From positions 62,001 through 126,000 of the forward strand of contig WHVA01000059.1 in the NCBI GenBank assembly GCA_015179125.1: a DNA stretch of 64,000 nt, given 5' to 3'. Both the position numbers and the translations under genes were made by a program. The notes beneath the pieces are model-generated. The model did no database searches, was not told where the DNA came from, and saw nothing but the letters and a program-made list of their open reading frames with translations. Below, piece after piece: positions 10,559 through 22,019 of this stretch. The stretch is from Gautieria morchelliformis (Eukaryota > Basidiomycota > Agaricomycetes > Gomphales > Gomphaceae). The first letter of the stretch is position 1, and every line of letters begins with the position of its first letter.

Positions 10559-11507
10559 CTATCGCCCTTGTCGTTGCTCTGTTGGCAGCGATACCTCTCC
10601 GAAGGTGCTCCTAAGCCTTCCTGTATCGTTAATGAACTGAAAAAGTGGCCTCATTGCTTTTGGTCTGGATAGAAGCGTCCTGAGGGACCTGGCGCCGCGC
10701 TTAAGTTTCTTTTCCAGTTGGCGTCTCTGGGGTTTGTACGCTGGGCACTGGATAAGATAGTGGTGTACCGTTTCATTACCACGGAGGCATGCTGGGCATG
10801 TGGGGGTCTCTGCTTTTCCGATCTTGTACAGGTATCCATTGAGCGGGACATGGCCGGTTCTGAGCTGGATCAAGAGCGAGCTGTGTCTGCGCGTGAGTCC
10901 CCTACATAGCTTCGCAAATGCTGGCGACGGCATTGATGGGTCTATGTCATTGGCGTGCCTGGCTCTTGGCGACCTCCTGAAGAATTCCTTGGCTTGCTCC
11001 TTCAGCCTCTGGTGGTGCCTCTGTAATTCCGCAGCTTTGCTGACCGGGAGCTCCCCTCTGCACGACATTGGCACATCCATCTCACTTGTAGATTCCCCTC
11101 TGGCCGCTCTCTTCGCCTCTTCGTCCGCCCTCTCATTTCCCTGAAGCCCCTTGTGCCCCGGCACCCATCTCATGGTGACCCTAGTCTCTCTTGCGCGTAG
11201 TTTGAATAGCCGCCTGATTGTCAAGCGCTAGGGTGTGGTGACCGTGTCGCTCCCCTCGGAGCAGTTTCGCCCCCATTGCTGCGCCCAGCAGCTCAGCCTC
11301 GAAGACGGTGTGCTCGTCCGCTGTCCCCAAGTATCTTCTTGCCACTCTCTCCTCCACTCCCCTTCTGTACAGCACCGCTGCAGCCCCCACTCCGCCTTCT
11401 ATCGACGATCCGTCCGTGTAGACTCTGATGTCTGCCTGGTCCCTCCGTTCCTCTGCTATGGCTTCATTTTTATCTGGGGGTACTCGCACTTCAAACGCGG
11501 TTGCCAT
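10559..11507 (-). pseudogene. RNase H domain and zinc-finger tail of non-LTR 1
   Basis: Two overlapping frames (11181-11507, then 10559-11224) together hold a complete RNase H fold: VYTDGSSIEGGVGAA, FEAELLGAAMG, LALDNQAAIQ and the last motif MRWVPGHKGLQGNERADEEA. It degrades the RNA strand of the hybrid during reverse transcription. The C-terminal part has the CPACLRGNETVHHYLIQC zinc-binding motif typical of these elements. One frameshift separates the two parts near 11200. Confidence 0.85.
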
Positions 11508-11564
11508 TTCGGTCCTAACTCTGTCACGCCTATGGAAGGCGTGTAGGATCTCATGGAGCGCTGT

Positions 11565-12605
11565 TCAATGCTTCCTGACATACCTGCTCGCTGCATTTTT
11601 GACATGTCCAGCTAGAGGGTGCTGTCTAGGAAGGGTGGTCAGCCTGACAGCCGCTCGGTGGACAATTTTGGATACTAAGAGTTGGAACGGGAGCAGATTG
11701 GTGTGCGCGTCTAGAGTGTCGCTAGCTGTTGACCTCATCGCGCCCGTGATTAGCAGTGCCGCCTGTCGCTGTACCCTGGCTAACTTGGTGATGTGTCCCT
11801 TTGTGCCCCTGCTTTGGTCGGACTCTGGGATTAGGAAGACGTCAGCTGTGTACAAGATTTTAGGTATTACTACCGCGATGTAGAATTGTCTCATGTGCTT
11901 GGCAGATATGCCCTTCGATGTGCGCGCTAGTTTTTCTGCCATCTTGCATATATCCTCTGCGACGCATGAGGATAATATCTTTCCCAGGGTGTCGAGCAAC
12001 GCAATCGGCCTGTAAGCGCCCGGCACAGAGTAGCTTGCCTTCCCCGGCTTGCGCAGGACCCGCGTGACCGAATCTCTCCACTGGGCTGGGTAGGTGTTGA
12101 GCATGAAGGTGGCCCTGAACAAGGGCCCTATATAGGGCAGCAATACATGAACACATTGCTTCCATACAATGTTTGGTATGTTGTTCGCCCCTGGGGCTTT
12201 GAACGGGCTGGTGTGTCTGATTGCACGCTGGATCTGCTCATCAGTTATGGGCTCGTAGCTGAATGCCGGCGGTGGGTACTCATAGTTATCTGGAGCTCGG
12301 CTGCTTGCTGCACTCGTCGGTGGAAAGAAAGTCTCGAATAGCATCCTCGCTTTCTCGCTGTTGGTGTCAGCAACCCACTCACTGCCATCTGCCTGTTTGG
12401 CGGTGAGTGTGGGCACCCTTGCCTTCCCTCCGTCCGCAGACTCTCCCGTTGCATACCTTCGCAGTCCAGACTGTCCTCTGGTTGACGCTTTCAAGAAACT
12501 CTTCCCAGTGCTCGAGCTTGGCCTTCTCGATGGCGCTAGCGTATTTGTTCCTGGCTTCTCTGTATTCCTCGTGAGCCGGGTCTGTTCTGTCATTCCTACG
12601 CTCAT
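11565..12605 (-). pseudogene. Reverse transcriptase of non-LTR 1, internal deletion
   Basis: N-terminal RT motifs are present (FKAPGANNIPNIV, then YRPIALLDTLGKILSS). The frame then jumps directly to KHMRQFYIAVVIPKILYTAD, which in element 2 lies some 250 residues further on. The catalytic FVDD block is therefore missing and the enzyme cannot work. Position 12379-12605 overlaps the endonuclease frame, showing a frameshift between the two domains. Confidence 0.85.
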
Positions 12606-13647
12606 AAGCTTTGCGTGCTAGCTTCCTGGCGGCTGCTCGCATCTTTGTGAGCTCTAGCGACCACCACCTTTTTGCGTACGGGGACGGCCTTGTCTTGGGA
12701 ACAAGCTCTACGGTGGTGTCTGTGATTGCGTTGGTGACTCCGTTCAGCATGTGGTGGAAATCTTCGCTCGTGGCCGGCATCTCTGCTGTAGTGTGCTCTT
12801 CCGGCTTCTCTTTCAGGCGCCTGTTGTACTGCTCCCAGTCAACTTGGCGGTAGTTGTGCCTGGTCGGTTCCTGTACCGGCATGTACCCTACCTCTAGCAC
12901 CGTGTCTACAGGGAAGTGATCACTGCAAGCCGGTTGGTCTTCCGGCACCGTCTGGCATTCCAGCACTGACTCCAGCAGTGATGTTGACATAAACACATTG
13001 TCCGTCCGCGTATAGTTGCCGGTGGACTGCGCCTTGAGTGTTGGAACGTGTTTGGGCAGTGTCATGTGCAAATCCCTTCCAGCTGTCGCATCTAGCAGCA
13101 GCTGGGCTGCCTCCAGATTGCTACGTGTGAAAAGGTGCACGTTCCGCGGCTCGTCCCACAGGGGGTGGTGCCAGTTGAAGTCTCCTAGCCAGATTATGCT
13201 GCCATTTTGGTCCCCTTGCAGCGCTGTTCTCGCTCTTTCCTGTAGATATTTTTCAGTAAACTGTAGGCTCTCCGAGTGTGTGCAGTCGCAATAAAAATTG
13301 AGGATGAGTACTACACTGGCTTGCGTTTTTAGGCTGACACCTGTGACGTCCAGGTGCCCGATGTCCAGGGCCGCCCATGTGTCTGTTTTAACGTTCTTGC
13401 TAATTAGCATCATAGACCTCGTCCGTTTCTCCTTGTCGCTGTAATGGGTTCTAGGGTATACCATGTACCAGTGTGAGTTTGCTCTTGCGTTTCCCAGGAA
13501 GTCAAGGTATGGCTCCTGTATCGCTATAATGTCGTATTCCTTAGGGGAGCACCTACCTATTAAGTCGTTGGTGGCATGTAGAGACTTGTTTATGTTTTGC
13601 TGTCTAATTCTCAGCCTCGTTGCTTGTGGTTCGTTCCCGTTTGTCAT
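12379..13647 (-). pseudogene. ORF2 N-terminal endonuclease (EEP fold) of non-LTR 1
   Basis: Begins MTNGNEPQATRLRIRQQNIN and carries motifs of the APE-like endonuclease: AIQEPYLD, WLGDFNWHHPLWDE and CSDHFPVDT near the C-terminal side. It nicks target DNA to prime reverse transcription. The frame is open for 422 residues but runs out of register with the RT, so ORF2 is broken. Confidence 0.85.
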
Positions 13648-15397
13648 TCTGCAGATGAGATATGGTCAGCATGCTGTTCGGTTCTCCTTCCCCCCCCTGC
13701 ACTCATGATAAAATGCTCGCTTATGGTCGTTTGTCTCGACCCTGGCCTCAATCCCAGCCTCGATCCCGGCCTTGCCTGGCTCCTGGTGGTTGGCCGCTGC
13801 CATCCACTATCACTGTGTCCCACCGGTGGGTTCGCGCGTCCCGTTCTGCGCCCAGCTGTGGCTGCCCCCTCTGTCCGCCCCTCTGGCGGTCCCATCCTTT
13901 GCTTTTCCTGCTGGCTGCCCTGGAGCATTCGTGGTTGGGTCCACTGTTGTCCGGTTCCCATCTCTACCGTCTCGCCTCTTGTCCACTCATCATCGGTGTG
14001 CTGCTGCTCCCAGGTCCAAGGGTGCTTGTTTGGGAAATATTTGTACGTGCTCTCGGGGTCGCTTCTTTCTATCCGTTCGCTTGCAGCTATAAATCTCGGG
14101 CACGTGCGGTCCCATGAAGCGTGCCCCATTGCATTGCAGTTGACGCATTTAAACTTATCCGGGTCTGTCTCTGCGCACTCCGATGTTCTGTGCTCCCCCG
14201 CGCAAGTGCCGCATGTCTCCGCTCCCTCGCACGCTGCTGCGAAATGACGTACGTTGTACTTTTGGCACTTCAAACACCTCCTGGGTTCGCGCTTCATTCT
14301 CCTGGCCCAAGTCCGCTTGCCCGCAATAATTAGCCCGTCCCTGATCGCCCTGTTTGCAGCCTCCGTAGTACTGAAGGGCGCTATGAGGTGCGCAGATCGT
14401 TGGCCCTGGCTGCGTCTTTGTGCCGGCTTGATCCATCTCGTGGCTGTCAGTGTCCCTTCTGGTAGCTTAGAGTCGTGTTCGATCCTGGCGTACTCCCGAG
14501 GGCGTCTGGGGAGTGGCTTATTGGTACGTATTCGATTATCACTGAGACTGTGCGATCCTTGACGACCGCGGATGCGCTGAACTTCTGCAGGAAGCTCTGT
14601 TTGTTGGCTTGGATGTGGCCAGCCGCTTCCGGCGTTCCCATGTCGAATACTATCCCCCCGTTCGCCAGCTTCTTGGCCCCCACAAACCTCAGTTCCTCCC
14701 CCTGTTCTCGCGCCTCCATTTGTTCCGCTGCTTCGTTCGCCTTTGCGACAAGCTCCTGCTCCGTGAGCTCTCCGAGCAGGCTCTCTTCCGTGCTGGGATC
14801 CTTGTCTATCAATATTTGGCAGCTTCTCACCTTGGCCCTTGCGAGCGTGTTGGGGTGTGCCAAAGGCACCGTGCCCTTGAGCGCCGCTGCATACGTCATG
14901 TCCAGCATAGCCACATAACCACTGCTGTTGCGCGTCGCTGTCTCTATGGTGTCTGCTGCTGCGTCTGTTGCCCTGATTGTGTCGTATGTGGCTACCCTGA
15001 GGGTGTCCGTCATTTCATCCGCCTTCCGCATGATCGGCTCCACTTTCTTTTCCACATATTTCATAACTTGTTCTCCGAAACTCCTTTCTGATGCATCCAT
15101 CATTAGTATCGCTATGGCCCTCGCGCCTTCTTTTAGGGTCTTAGGCGTGGCGCTGTGGGCTAGGCAGAGCAGGACGTAGCTCAGGCCTTCGTGGGTGATT
15201 TGGTCGTCTTTTGCCATGTATTGATTTTTATCGAGGAAATTCCGCGCTTGCTCCCTGTTTCGCACTGCAGAGCTTGTGTTGTCGATAAGCTCGCCCCTCG
15301 TCCTCGCCTGCTCCCCCTGCTGTGCCGTCCCCGCTCTCGTTCTGCCCAGGTGGGCGGCGCCCGGCGGCTGGCCCTCCGAACTCGTCGGCGTGGCCAT
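13644..15397 (-). pseudogene. ORF1 (gag-like, CCHC) of non-LTR 1
   Basis: The N-terminal part (MATPTSSEG at 15397, running to about 14447) is a helical gag-like region with ATPKTLKEGARAIAILM. After a frameshift near 14300-14440 the zinc knuckles follow in another frame: CLKCQKYNVRHFAAAC, CGTCAGEHRTSEC and CVNCNAMGHASWDRTC. The protein binds element RNA. The last codons overlap the ORF2 start, a common arrangement in this class. Confidence 0.8.
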
Positions 15398-15537
15398 TTT
15401 GTGCACTTCCTTTTTCCGGAGCTTTCTGCCTGTGTGTAGCATGGCTGAAGGCGATACTAGCTATTGGTAGGTAGTGGTAGTGTGTAGTTATGAGAATTTT
15501 GAGATTTTGGTGGTGGTGGTAAGTGTGAGGAAGTACG

Positions 15538-16215
15538 GTGGCATGGCCTGTTGTCTTATGGTTTGGTGTGGTGCTTACACCAGGAAACTGATGCAACGTA
15601 CTTACAAATTTGGCGGCGTAAATACACCTCATATCCTCCGGAGATAGTAATTGCTCTGGTTCATCACAAATCGACGACTGCCATGCATTCTCCTCTGAGT
15701 GGGGGACAAGTCCGGATGGGTCGAAACGTCATTGTTCAGACATGATGGTTTCATTTCCGTTGTATTCCATAGGATGGTAAGTTTCTCAAAGGGAAGACGA
15801 GGAATTAAGTTGAAAGGTTAGTAGTGTGGGGGACAGCGAGCTGATAATACCTATGTGAAGGCGAGCGGAAAGCAAGGGAGGGGTGCGACAGGCAAGCCAG
15901 AGTGGGCTGCTAAATAGTAGAGTGAGAGCCTCAAGGACAGATGTGTTAAATTGAGGTGCTAGTGTACGCTAGGTGCCGGAGTCGAATTTGCTGTTACTGT
16001 AAGACAAGTTGAACATTTATCAGCGGCGCGAAACCTTAGAAATATCTACAAACCTGCCTCCGGATCCCGACGGGACGGGTGAATATACGATTACCTTGGT
16101 AACACTGACAAAAACATCTCCGTGAGGTGGACCCACCGCTTTTCGAAGGGTTTCCAATCACACAAAGATAATAATACATCATGGTAGTTACTGTCAATTC
16201 TGGTCAACGTGCCTT
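15538..16215 (+). repeat. Paralogous repeat unit, copy C (right part)
   Basis: Continues unit C beyond the non-LTR insertion; begins with the second target duplication (15538-15548). Sequence 15550-16210 matches 7015-7640 of copy B and, inverted, 3370-3660 of copy A. No open frame of note lies in it, so the conserved 3' flank is presumably untranslated or intergenic. Confidence 0.8.
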
Positions 16216-16340
16216 TTTGTCGGGTGGTAGGTATTCGACACATAAAATCCACGTACTATGTAGTCTTCATGCTCTACTGTAAGCAAGAGCGAGGCAAGCG
16301 CAAAGAGCAATTGAAGGAGTGACGAGTCCAGTGTGACGTG

Positions 16341-16640
16341 TAGTGATGGGCATGGCCTGGCTTGGCCTGAAAGCTGTGGCTTTGGCCTGGTTAGCGCTGG
16401 CTTTGGCTTGCAAAATCCTGAGCCAGGCCATTGGCACTTGGCCTGGCTCGGCTCCAGCTTGGCCTTGGCTTGGGCCATGGCTTGTTGGTGGGGGAATGGA
16501 TTGTAGACACAGATATCATTTTTTGTATGTAGTGCAAAAGAGATTAAAATTCTTCCTTAAAATTCTTCCTCATCGTCGATGATGTCGTTGCAATCACTAC
16601 CTGCCCCGGAATCGTCGGAATCATCGATACGATGACGATG
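16341..16640 (+). mobile_element. hAT-like element, left-end fragment
   Basis: Starts with TAGTGATGGGCATGGCCTGG, the terminal inverted repeat of the complete copy at 42233-43379, and continues with the same GGCTTTGGC/GGCCTGGC-rich subterminal repeats and the TGATGATATC-like stretch. No right terminus was found nearby, so only the left end survives. Confidence 0.65.
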
Positions 16641-17237
16641 CATGGGAAGTGGATGGTATAATACATAATAACAAGACTATACGACAACAAATCAATTCAG
16701 TGTTTGCACGGTGTCAAACCACTGAGGGAGACTTTACATGACAATAGCTACTTATAATTTCATGAGAACAATAAGACTCGCAATAAAGGGGAATAAAAGA
16801 ATGTCTTGCAACTGCGCAAGACCTAAAAAGGTCAATAATGACCTGCTGACTAATCAGGGGCTGCGGTTTGCAACTCTAACAGATGGCAAGTGGGCAGAGA
16901 GTAAGGTTTAAGACCACTGTAACTACACTACATATCATGAAAAACTGCTTATGTACGTGCCAGTGTGACCCGTTTGCAGTACCTAAGGCGCGCGTCGGAT
17001 TTGCTTCCGTTTTAGCGCGCAAACTTCGAACAACGATATCTTACTTGATATCGCTCCGATTCGCTTGAAATTTCATATCTGAAGCTATGTGGACCATAGC
17101 TAGGGCATAGAACTAAAAAATCCAAATAAAACAAGCATTTTTTATTTTGCATTTTGGGTGCTGAGGGGGGAACAATGTCAAGCTTAGCTTACTGTATGTA
17201 GTTCAATGCAGGGTTCAATTTTGTTTGCTACTTTGTA
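16641..17237. other. No gene recognised
   Basis: AT-rich sequence with short frames only. I see no repeat end, RNA gene or protein motif. Confidence 0.4.
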
Positions 17238-17522
17238 CTAATGGTGAGAACCCACTACAGGAGAATCTCCAGAAGAGGGTGTCATAGGATTGGAGAGGAA
17301 GGGCTTAGCTTCTTCTGACATTGGATCAGTGAGATCTGACGGTAGGCGTTCATTCTCGATGTCGGATTTCCTCCTGTGTAGCATAAGCCCCGAAATCTTT
17401 GATCCCTTCCGCACTGAGTGCCAATGCACCATAAGGCAACTTCACCGATCCTGACACGTTCTTGAGCTCGGAAACCGCGGGGGCGCACGCGTATGCGGTG
17501 GGGTGAGTGTCAGTGCAGAGCC
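17238..17522 (-). pseudogene. Coding-like fragment next to the Copia-A LTR, unknown
   Basis: Minus-strand frames give ELKNVSGSVKLPYGALAL followed, after one frame change near 17360, by RLPSDLTDPMSEEAKPFLSN. Composition looks protein-coding, and the change of frame could be an intron or a frameshift. It may be the end of a host gene cut by Copia-A. Family not recognised. Confidence 0.25.
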
Positions 17523-17674
17523 TGAGTTCGAAGTAGGAACGGATGAGATTTAGTCTATAGTACACGAACATTACTACGTACCTGAGTTCGAAGTAGGAAT
17601 GGATGAGATTCCCCTACTTCGAACTCAGACTAATTAGCTAATCGACTGCGGCACGTGACTCGACGCGCAACACA
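17523..17674 (-). repeat. Probable 3' LTR of Copia-A
   Basis: Runs from TGAGTTCGAAGT to GCGCAACA (TG...CA). It is preceded on the minus strand by a purine-rich tract CAAGGGGGTG, as expected at the start of a 3' LTR. It holds a ~31-bp direct repeat (17521-17550 and 17581-17610) plus an inverted part copy at 17611-17628. No target duplication was identified, so the outer boundary is uncertain. Confidence 0.5.
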
Positions 17675-17699
17675 CCCCCTTGACGCTGTCGGTTTGTCC

Positions 17700-19121
17700 T
17701 CAGAAAAGTCCCATGGTGCGACGATGTCGCTCCACCAACTCGCAGGATGATGCTTTGGTTAACAAGTCCGCGGGCATGCTGCTCGTGGGCTCATAATCAA
17801 CTCGGATGATTTTCGGCGCGACTTTCTCTCACAGCCAGAAGTACCGAAGGTCTAAGTGTTTCATCCGGCCGTGATGTTCGGGGTTCTTTGCAACTGAGAG
17901 GGCAGATTGGTTGTCGATGAAAAGGTGAGATGGCTCCTCGACTTCGTAACCGAGCTTGCTCAGCAGACTTCGTAGCCAGACGATTTCTGTTCCCGCTAGG
18001 ACCGAGGCGACAAACTCTGCTTCCGTTGTGGATAGGGTAACTATGCTCTGTATCTTGCTGGCCCAGCTGATAGCTCCAGTCCCTATCTTTGCAAGGAAGC
18101 CTGAGGTCGACCGGCCGTTATCGGGGTTTCCTCCATGGTCTGCGTCGGTCCAGGTCAGGAACGATGCGGTCGATTCACTGGGCGTGAAGGTGAGTGCCAG
18201 ATCGACCGTTCCTTTCAGATAACGCAGGAGATGTTTTACAGCTGTCCAGTGCGCTGGACCTGGATTCGAGTTGAATTGTGCAAGGCATCCGACGGCGTAG
18301 GCAATGTCGGGGCGCGTTGCGATGGCAAGGTAATTCAGTGCTCCAACTGCATTCAAGTATGGTATGTCTCTCATTTCTTCTGCTTCTTCTGGGGTTGATG
18401 GACCCATGGTTGCACTCAGTTTCAGACCTGGCGTCATGGGCGTGAAGACTGGTCGGCAATCTGACATTTGGAACCGACTGAGGATTTCCTGAATATATTG
18501 TTTCTGTGAGAGCTTCAATGTCCTCTGTGATCGATCATACTCCACTTCCACGCCTAGCAGTGACGTCGTTGGCCCCAGGTCCTTCAACTTGAATATTTTG
18601 GCCAGTTTGCCTTTTACTCTGTCTAAGTCCTGTTTTGAGTTGGACACTAGAGTTAAGTCGTCAACGAAGACAGGTATGATGACTTTTACCCCATCGCTAG
18701 TCCAGATGTATATGCTTGGATCGGATTTTAGGCGTCTGAATTCCATCCCTTCTAGTGCCGCTCTGAGCCTCTCGTACCATAATCTTCCGCTTTGTTTCAG
18801 CCCATACAGCCCTCTCCTCAATTTGCATACCCAATCTGGTCCTCCCTGATGATATCCCTCTGGTTGAGTCATGTATATCTTTGCATCATCATCCAGAACT
18901 CCGTTTAAGTAGGCGTTCGATATGTCAACAGACTCTATGTGCGCTCCTTGAAGCGCTCCCTGAGCTAGTATTGTGCGCAGGGCTGCCCAACGTGCTGTAG
19001 GAGCAAACACTTCATCGTAGTCGATCCCCGGTCGTTGAGTGTATCCCTTTGCTACCACGCGGCTCTTATACTTGTCTAGGGACCCGTCCGAGTGAAGTTT
19101 GATTCGGAATACTGCCCGCAT
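17700..19121 (-). pseudogene. Copia-A reverse transcriptase and RNase H
   Basis: C-terminal half of a Ty1/copia polyprotein. Visible blocks: KSRVVAKGYTQRPGIDYDE, NAYLNGVLDD, CKLRRGLYGLKQSGRLWYE, the catalytic PVFVDDLTLVSN, then RNase H motifs TWTDADHGGNPDNGRSTSGF, LSTTEAEFVA and FIDNQSALSVAKNPEHHGRMK. The RNase H continues to 17700 beyond an in-frame TGA at 17829-17831, which sits where the family normally has Arg (FWL*E). The upstream gag, protease and integrase are missing. Confidence 0.85.
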
Positions 19122-19370
19122 TGATTACCGGCGCCTCCATGATCCATTCCTCCAACCACGACCCCCAGCCGATCGTGATGGTCCAGACCCTAAAGGGGGT
19201 GCAACGGCTAACGCCTCAATTGTCCAGGCTCTGGAGTTCATCTACAGTGAGCCAGATACTATTGAATTAGTACTGAGCGCGACAATAAAGGATGACCGCG
19301 TCCCCAAAACATTCGCAGAAGCAATGCGACGGCCAGACACACCACTATGGAAAGGATCTACAGATGCAGA
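19122..19370 (+). mobile_element. Inverted piece of a Copia polyprotein
   Basis: On the plus strand this encodes ASIVQALEFIYSEPDTIE and then VPKTFAEAMRRPDTPLWKG, the segment that normally lies immediately upstream of the Copia RT. Here it is in opposite orientation to the RT at 17700-19121. Either Copia-A suffered a local inversion with loss of the connecting part, or a second Copia fragment was joined. Confidence 0.6.
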
Positions 19371-19744
19371 GAGCCCAATAACCAGTCAATCGACGGATTG
19401 TAGCGGGTGAGCCAGTTGTGGCCAAGTACCACCGAGCAACTCGAGTCAAGCGAGGTTACGTAGAAGGTAACCCATTGTTGTTCACCGGTCGGAAAGCAGA
19501 TACAGAGGTCTAGAGCTTGGGTAATGGTAGTGTTAGTACTACCATCAAATAGTTTCAAGGGTATAGGAGAGACAGGATAAGCAGGCATAGAGTACTTCTG
19601 GACAAATCTGGATTCAATAAAACAATCGGAAGACCCGCAGTCAACTAATGCAACAAAAGAGATGTCGGGAAGCGAAGGCGAGGTTATATCTACATTAAGC
19701 GAATCTTTGGACAATGAATGAGAAGCGGCACTGAGTCTGAGCAC
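19371..19744 (-). pseudogene. Gypsy-2 aspartic protease
   Basis: Retropepsin-like domain with the active-site stretch FVALVDCGSSDCFIES (usually D-S/T-G; here D-C-G), then IPLKLFDGSTN and SCSVVLGHNWLTRYNPSIDW. It would process the polyprotein. The frame differs from the gag frame upstream, with a stop after TEVKK at 19795. Confidence 0.75.
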
Positions 19745-19794
19745 ATGGGTGAGGTTACCGCAATCCTCGGATCGTGTGGTTCCAAGGTTGCTAC

Positions 19795-21720
19795 CTATTT
19801 TTTCACCTCTGTAATGGAGGCCGAAGTCCCCTCGTTAGGGGTCTTCACTGCCCGACCTTTAGAACCGCTACCATTGGTAGACTTGTTCTTCAGGCAGTCC
19901 TTGACAATGTGGCCTTTGGTGCCGCAAAGCAGACAAAGGCCCTGGTCGACCCGATGTTGGCGTCCCTCAGGAAGTAGTTTGCCGTCCTTCCCAAGCTTGC
20001 TTGATATGTCGGGCTGGCTTTTGTTGTTCGAAGAGTTGTTGTTGGAACCCTTGCCGTTGTTTTTGGTCTTGTTGCGGTTCTTGTTGTTATTGGAACCGCT
20101 GGAAGACTGGTTGTTGTTAGTGGCATTGCTGCTGGACTGATTAGCGGCGCGTGCAGGCTGGGAGCTGCGACCATTGATCATAGCGTCATATTCCTTACGC
20201 TCCCAGTAACGGCTGTCGCATTCCAGCGCAAAGTTCCTAAGCTCGGCGAGGCTGCGGAATCGAGGAAAGTGAAGTAAGTCGTCCTTGATTCATTTGGCCA
20301 AGCCTTTGTAGGCGAAGTGTCAGAGGGCCGCATCGTTCCACTGAGTCCGAGTCGAAGCTCGGGTGAAGTCGATAAAGAATCGCATGGCCTTGTGGTGCTC
20401 CTTCATAACGATCTTCTCGAGGTCGATCTCGGCTTGGGCAGCGTTGTCGTAGGGGCCGAAGTTGAGCTCAAGCTCGGCCTTGAAGCTGTCCCAGTCCTCG
20501 AGCCAATCTGGCTCGGGTTGGACTTCGCCAAGGATTGCCAGTTCAAAGTACTGTAGAGCTGAGCTGTACAGGTAAGAAATAGCATACTGTACCTTCGAGG
20601 CCCCAGTTTTGAAGGCTGAGGGGCGATCTCGGAAGTTGAGTATGTGGTTTTATACTAGGAATATGATTTTAAGACGATGTGATTTAATCTCTTAATTATG
20701 AGATAAATCGAGTAAGTTTTGAAGTAGACAGGAATATCTGCGCGCACAGTGGGTATGCGTGTCTTGTGAATAGTGTCGACTAGAAAATCTACTACAGAAT
20801 GAGAGGTGAAATGATGTGTTATTTCACTACTGTTTTATTGTACATGGGGCTACGTATTTATTAGTTACTGGTGGCACTTGGCGGTCAAGGGGTTGGTGGT
20901 GTGATACTGAAGGGATGATGGAATGGGGCGAGCGGCGCACATGTAACAATAGGAGTGGCGACGTTTGTTGTATAGGTTGGGCTTGGAGATGGAGTGTAAA
21001 GTAGGATGCGGGAACGGAAGTTTAGTGAAGGATAGGGGACATAGTCTGGGTATAGGCAGGGTCGGCTCGACACGTCGTGTCCCTTGATTGGGTCACGTGA
21101 CTGATGGAAGGCGCGTGATTCGGGATGGGCTCGGTGTTCTTGGATAGTGTTTTGGGTGTTGTAAGTCGTGGTAACACGTGATATGTGTCCCTGTGACATC
21201 GGGGGAGTCGGGGGATGTGATTGGGTCAATCTGAGTGGGCATATGATGATCCGGCGGTCTCGGGTATTAGTGTCGTGATGCATATATCCCGATAGAGGGG
21301 TTATCGGTGTATTGGTCGTGATATGGGGTTGTGTTTGTTGTAGTTAATATGTTAATATTGTATTCTTTAATACTTTCAACAGAGTATGCATTGGAGGAAG
21401 AAGGTGCGAAGCTTGGCCTGGTCAGTACCGTCATAACTATCCGGTTCCTTGACCTTGGCCCGCGCTTCGGACTCGCGAGGTTTCGCGAGCTTGATGAACA
21501 CTCGACGCATCAGCTCATTGTCCTCGAGGTCACCGAGGTCCTCGGGTGGCAGGTTGGGGAGGTCCCGATCACTGTCAGAACCTCCAGAGCCATCACCTGG
21601 ATCACCTGAAGGGTCACCGGGGTTAGCCCTACCTTTGCCTTTGTTACTAGGCTTGGCGGGGTCTGCGAGGGGTATCCCCGGGGATGGTGGTGAATCGTCA
21701 GGGGCTTCCGAGAAACGTCA
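19795..21720 (-). pseudogene. Gypsy-2 gag with CCHC knuckle, split by a solo LTR
   Basis: Upstream piece (about 21387-21720) ends with VKEPDSYDGTDQAKLRTFF, a typical start of a Ty3 gag domain. It continues on the other side of the solo LTR with LNFRDRPSAFKTGASKVQYA, EPDWLEDWDSFKAELE and FIDFTRASTRTQW. Two TGA codons interrupt the second piece (AAL*HFAY and LAK*IKDD), both at positions usually Arg. The tail is Asn/Ser-rich followed by the knuckle CLLCGTKGHIVKDC at about 19890-19930. Confidence 0.75.
20643..21381. mobile_element. Solo LTR (739 bp) inside Gypsy-2 gag
   Basis: Sequence TGTGGTTTTATAC...TTTCAACA is flanked by the 5-bp repeat GAGTA (20638-20642 and 21382-21386). Removing it with one GAGTA joins the two gag halves. 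It has no internal coding region, so it is what remains after recombination between two LTRs, or an insertion of LTR size. No second copy of this family was seen in the window. Confidence 0.75.
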
Positions 21721-22019
21721 TTGTTCTGAGATACCCCGAAGGGTGCAGGAACGAGTCATCATGGACATAGTGAAGAAAAGGGATATGTAGGGTGTAAGAA
21801 GTCTGAAAATACTGTTACGATACGATCCTTCGTAAGGTTGACCGAGATTGGGAGCGGAACCCGAGGTAAGGTCCGAGGTTACAGGGTGAGTTTTTGATAG
21901 GGAAGTCGGAGAGGGACTAGGCTTCAGCTTATGTGCTGCCCTGACCCTACGCACGAGTCCCAACTTCAGAGGCAAACGAATAAGAGGCAAGGTTTGGCTT
22001 AAGAGGCGAGGCTTAGAAA

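Larger units (their letters stand above)
10347..15537 (-). mobile_element. Non-LTR retrotransposon 1 (RNase H-bearing), inactive
   Basis: Minus-strand element with a poly(A) tail (T run 10347-10373 on plus) at the 3' end and an 11-bp target duplication. Order from its 5' end: ORF1 with zinc knuckles, endonuclease/exonuclease/phosphatase-type endonuclease, reverse transcriptase, RNase H, then the 3' tail hairpin. Both ORFs contain frameshifts and the RT has lost its catalytic core. This gene order fits RNase H-bearing non-LTR clades such as Tad1 (inference). It split repeat unit C downstream of its small gene. Confidence 0.9.

Noticed and set aside
13597..14247. 216-aa plus frame across the ORF1 region of non-LTR 1
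   Set aside because: It is the shadow of the zinc-knuckle ORF1 on the other strand.
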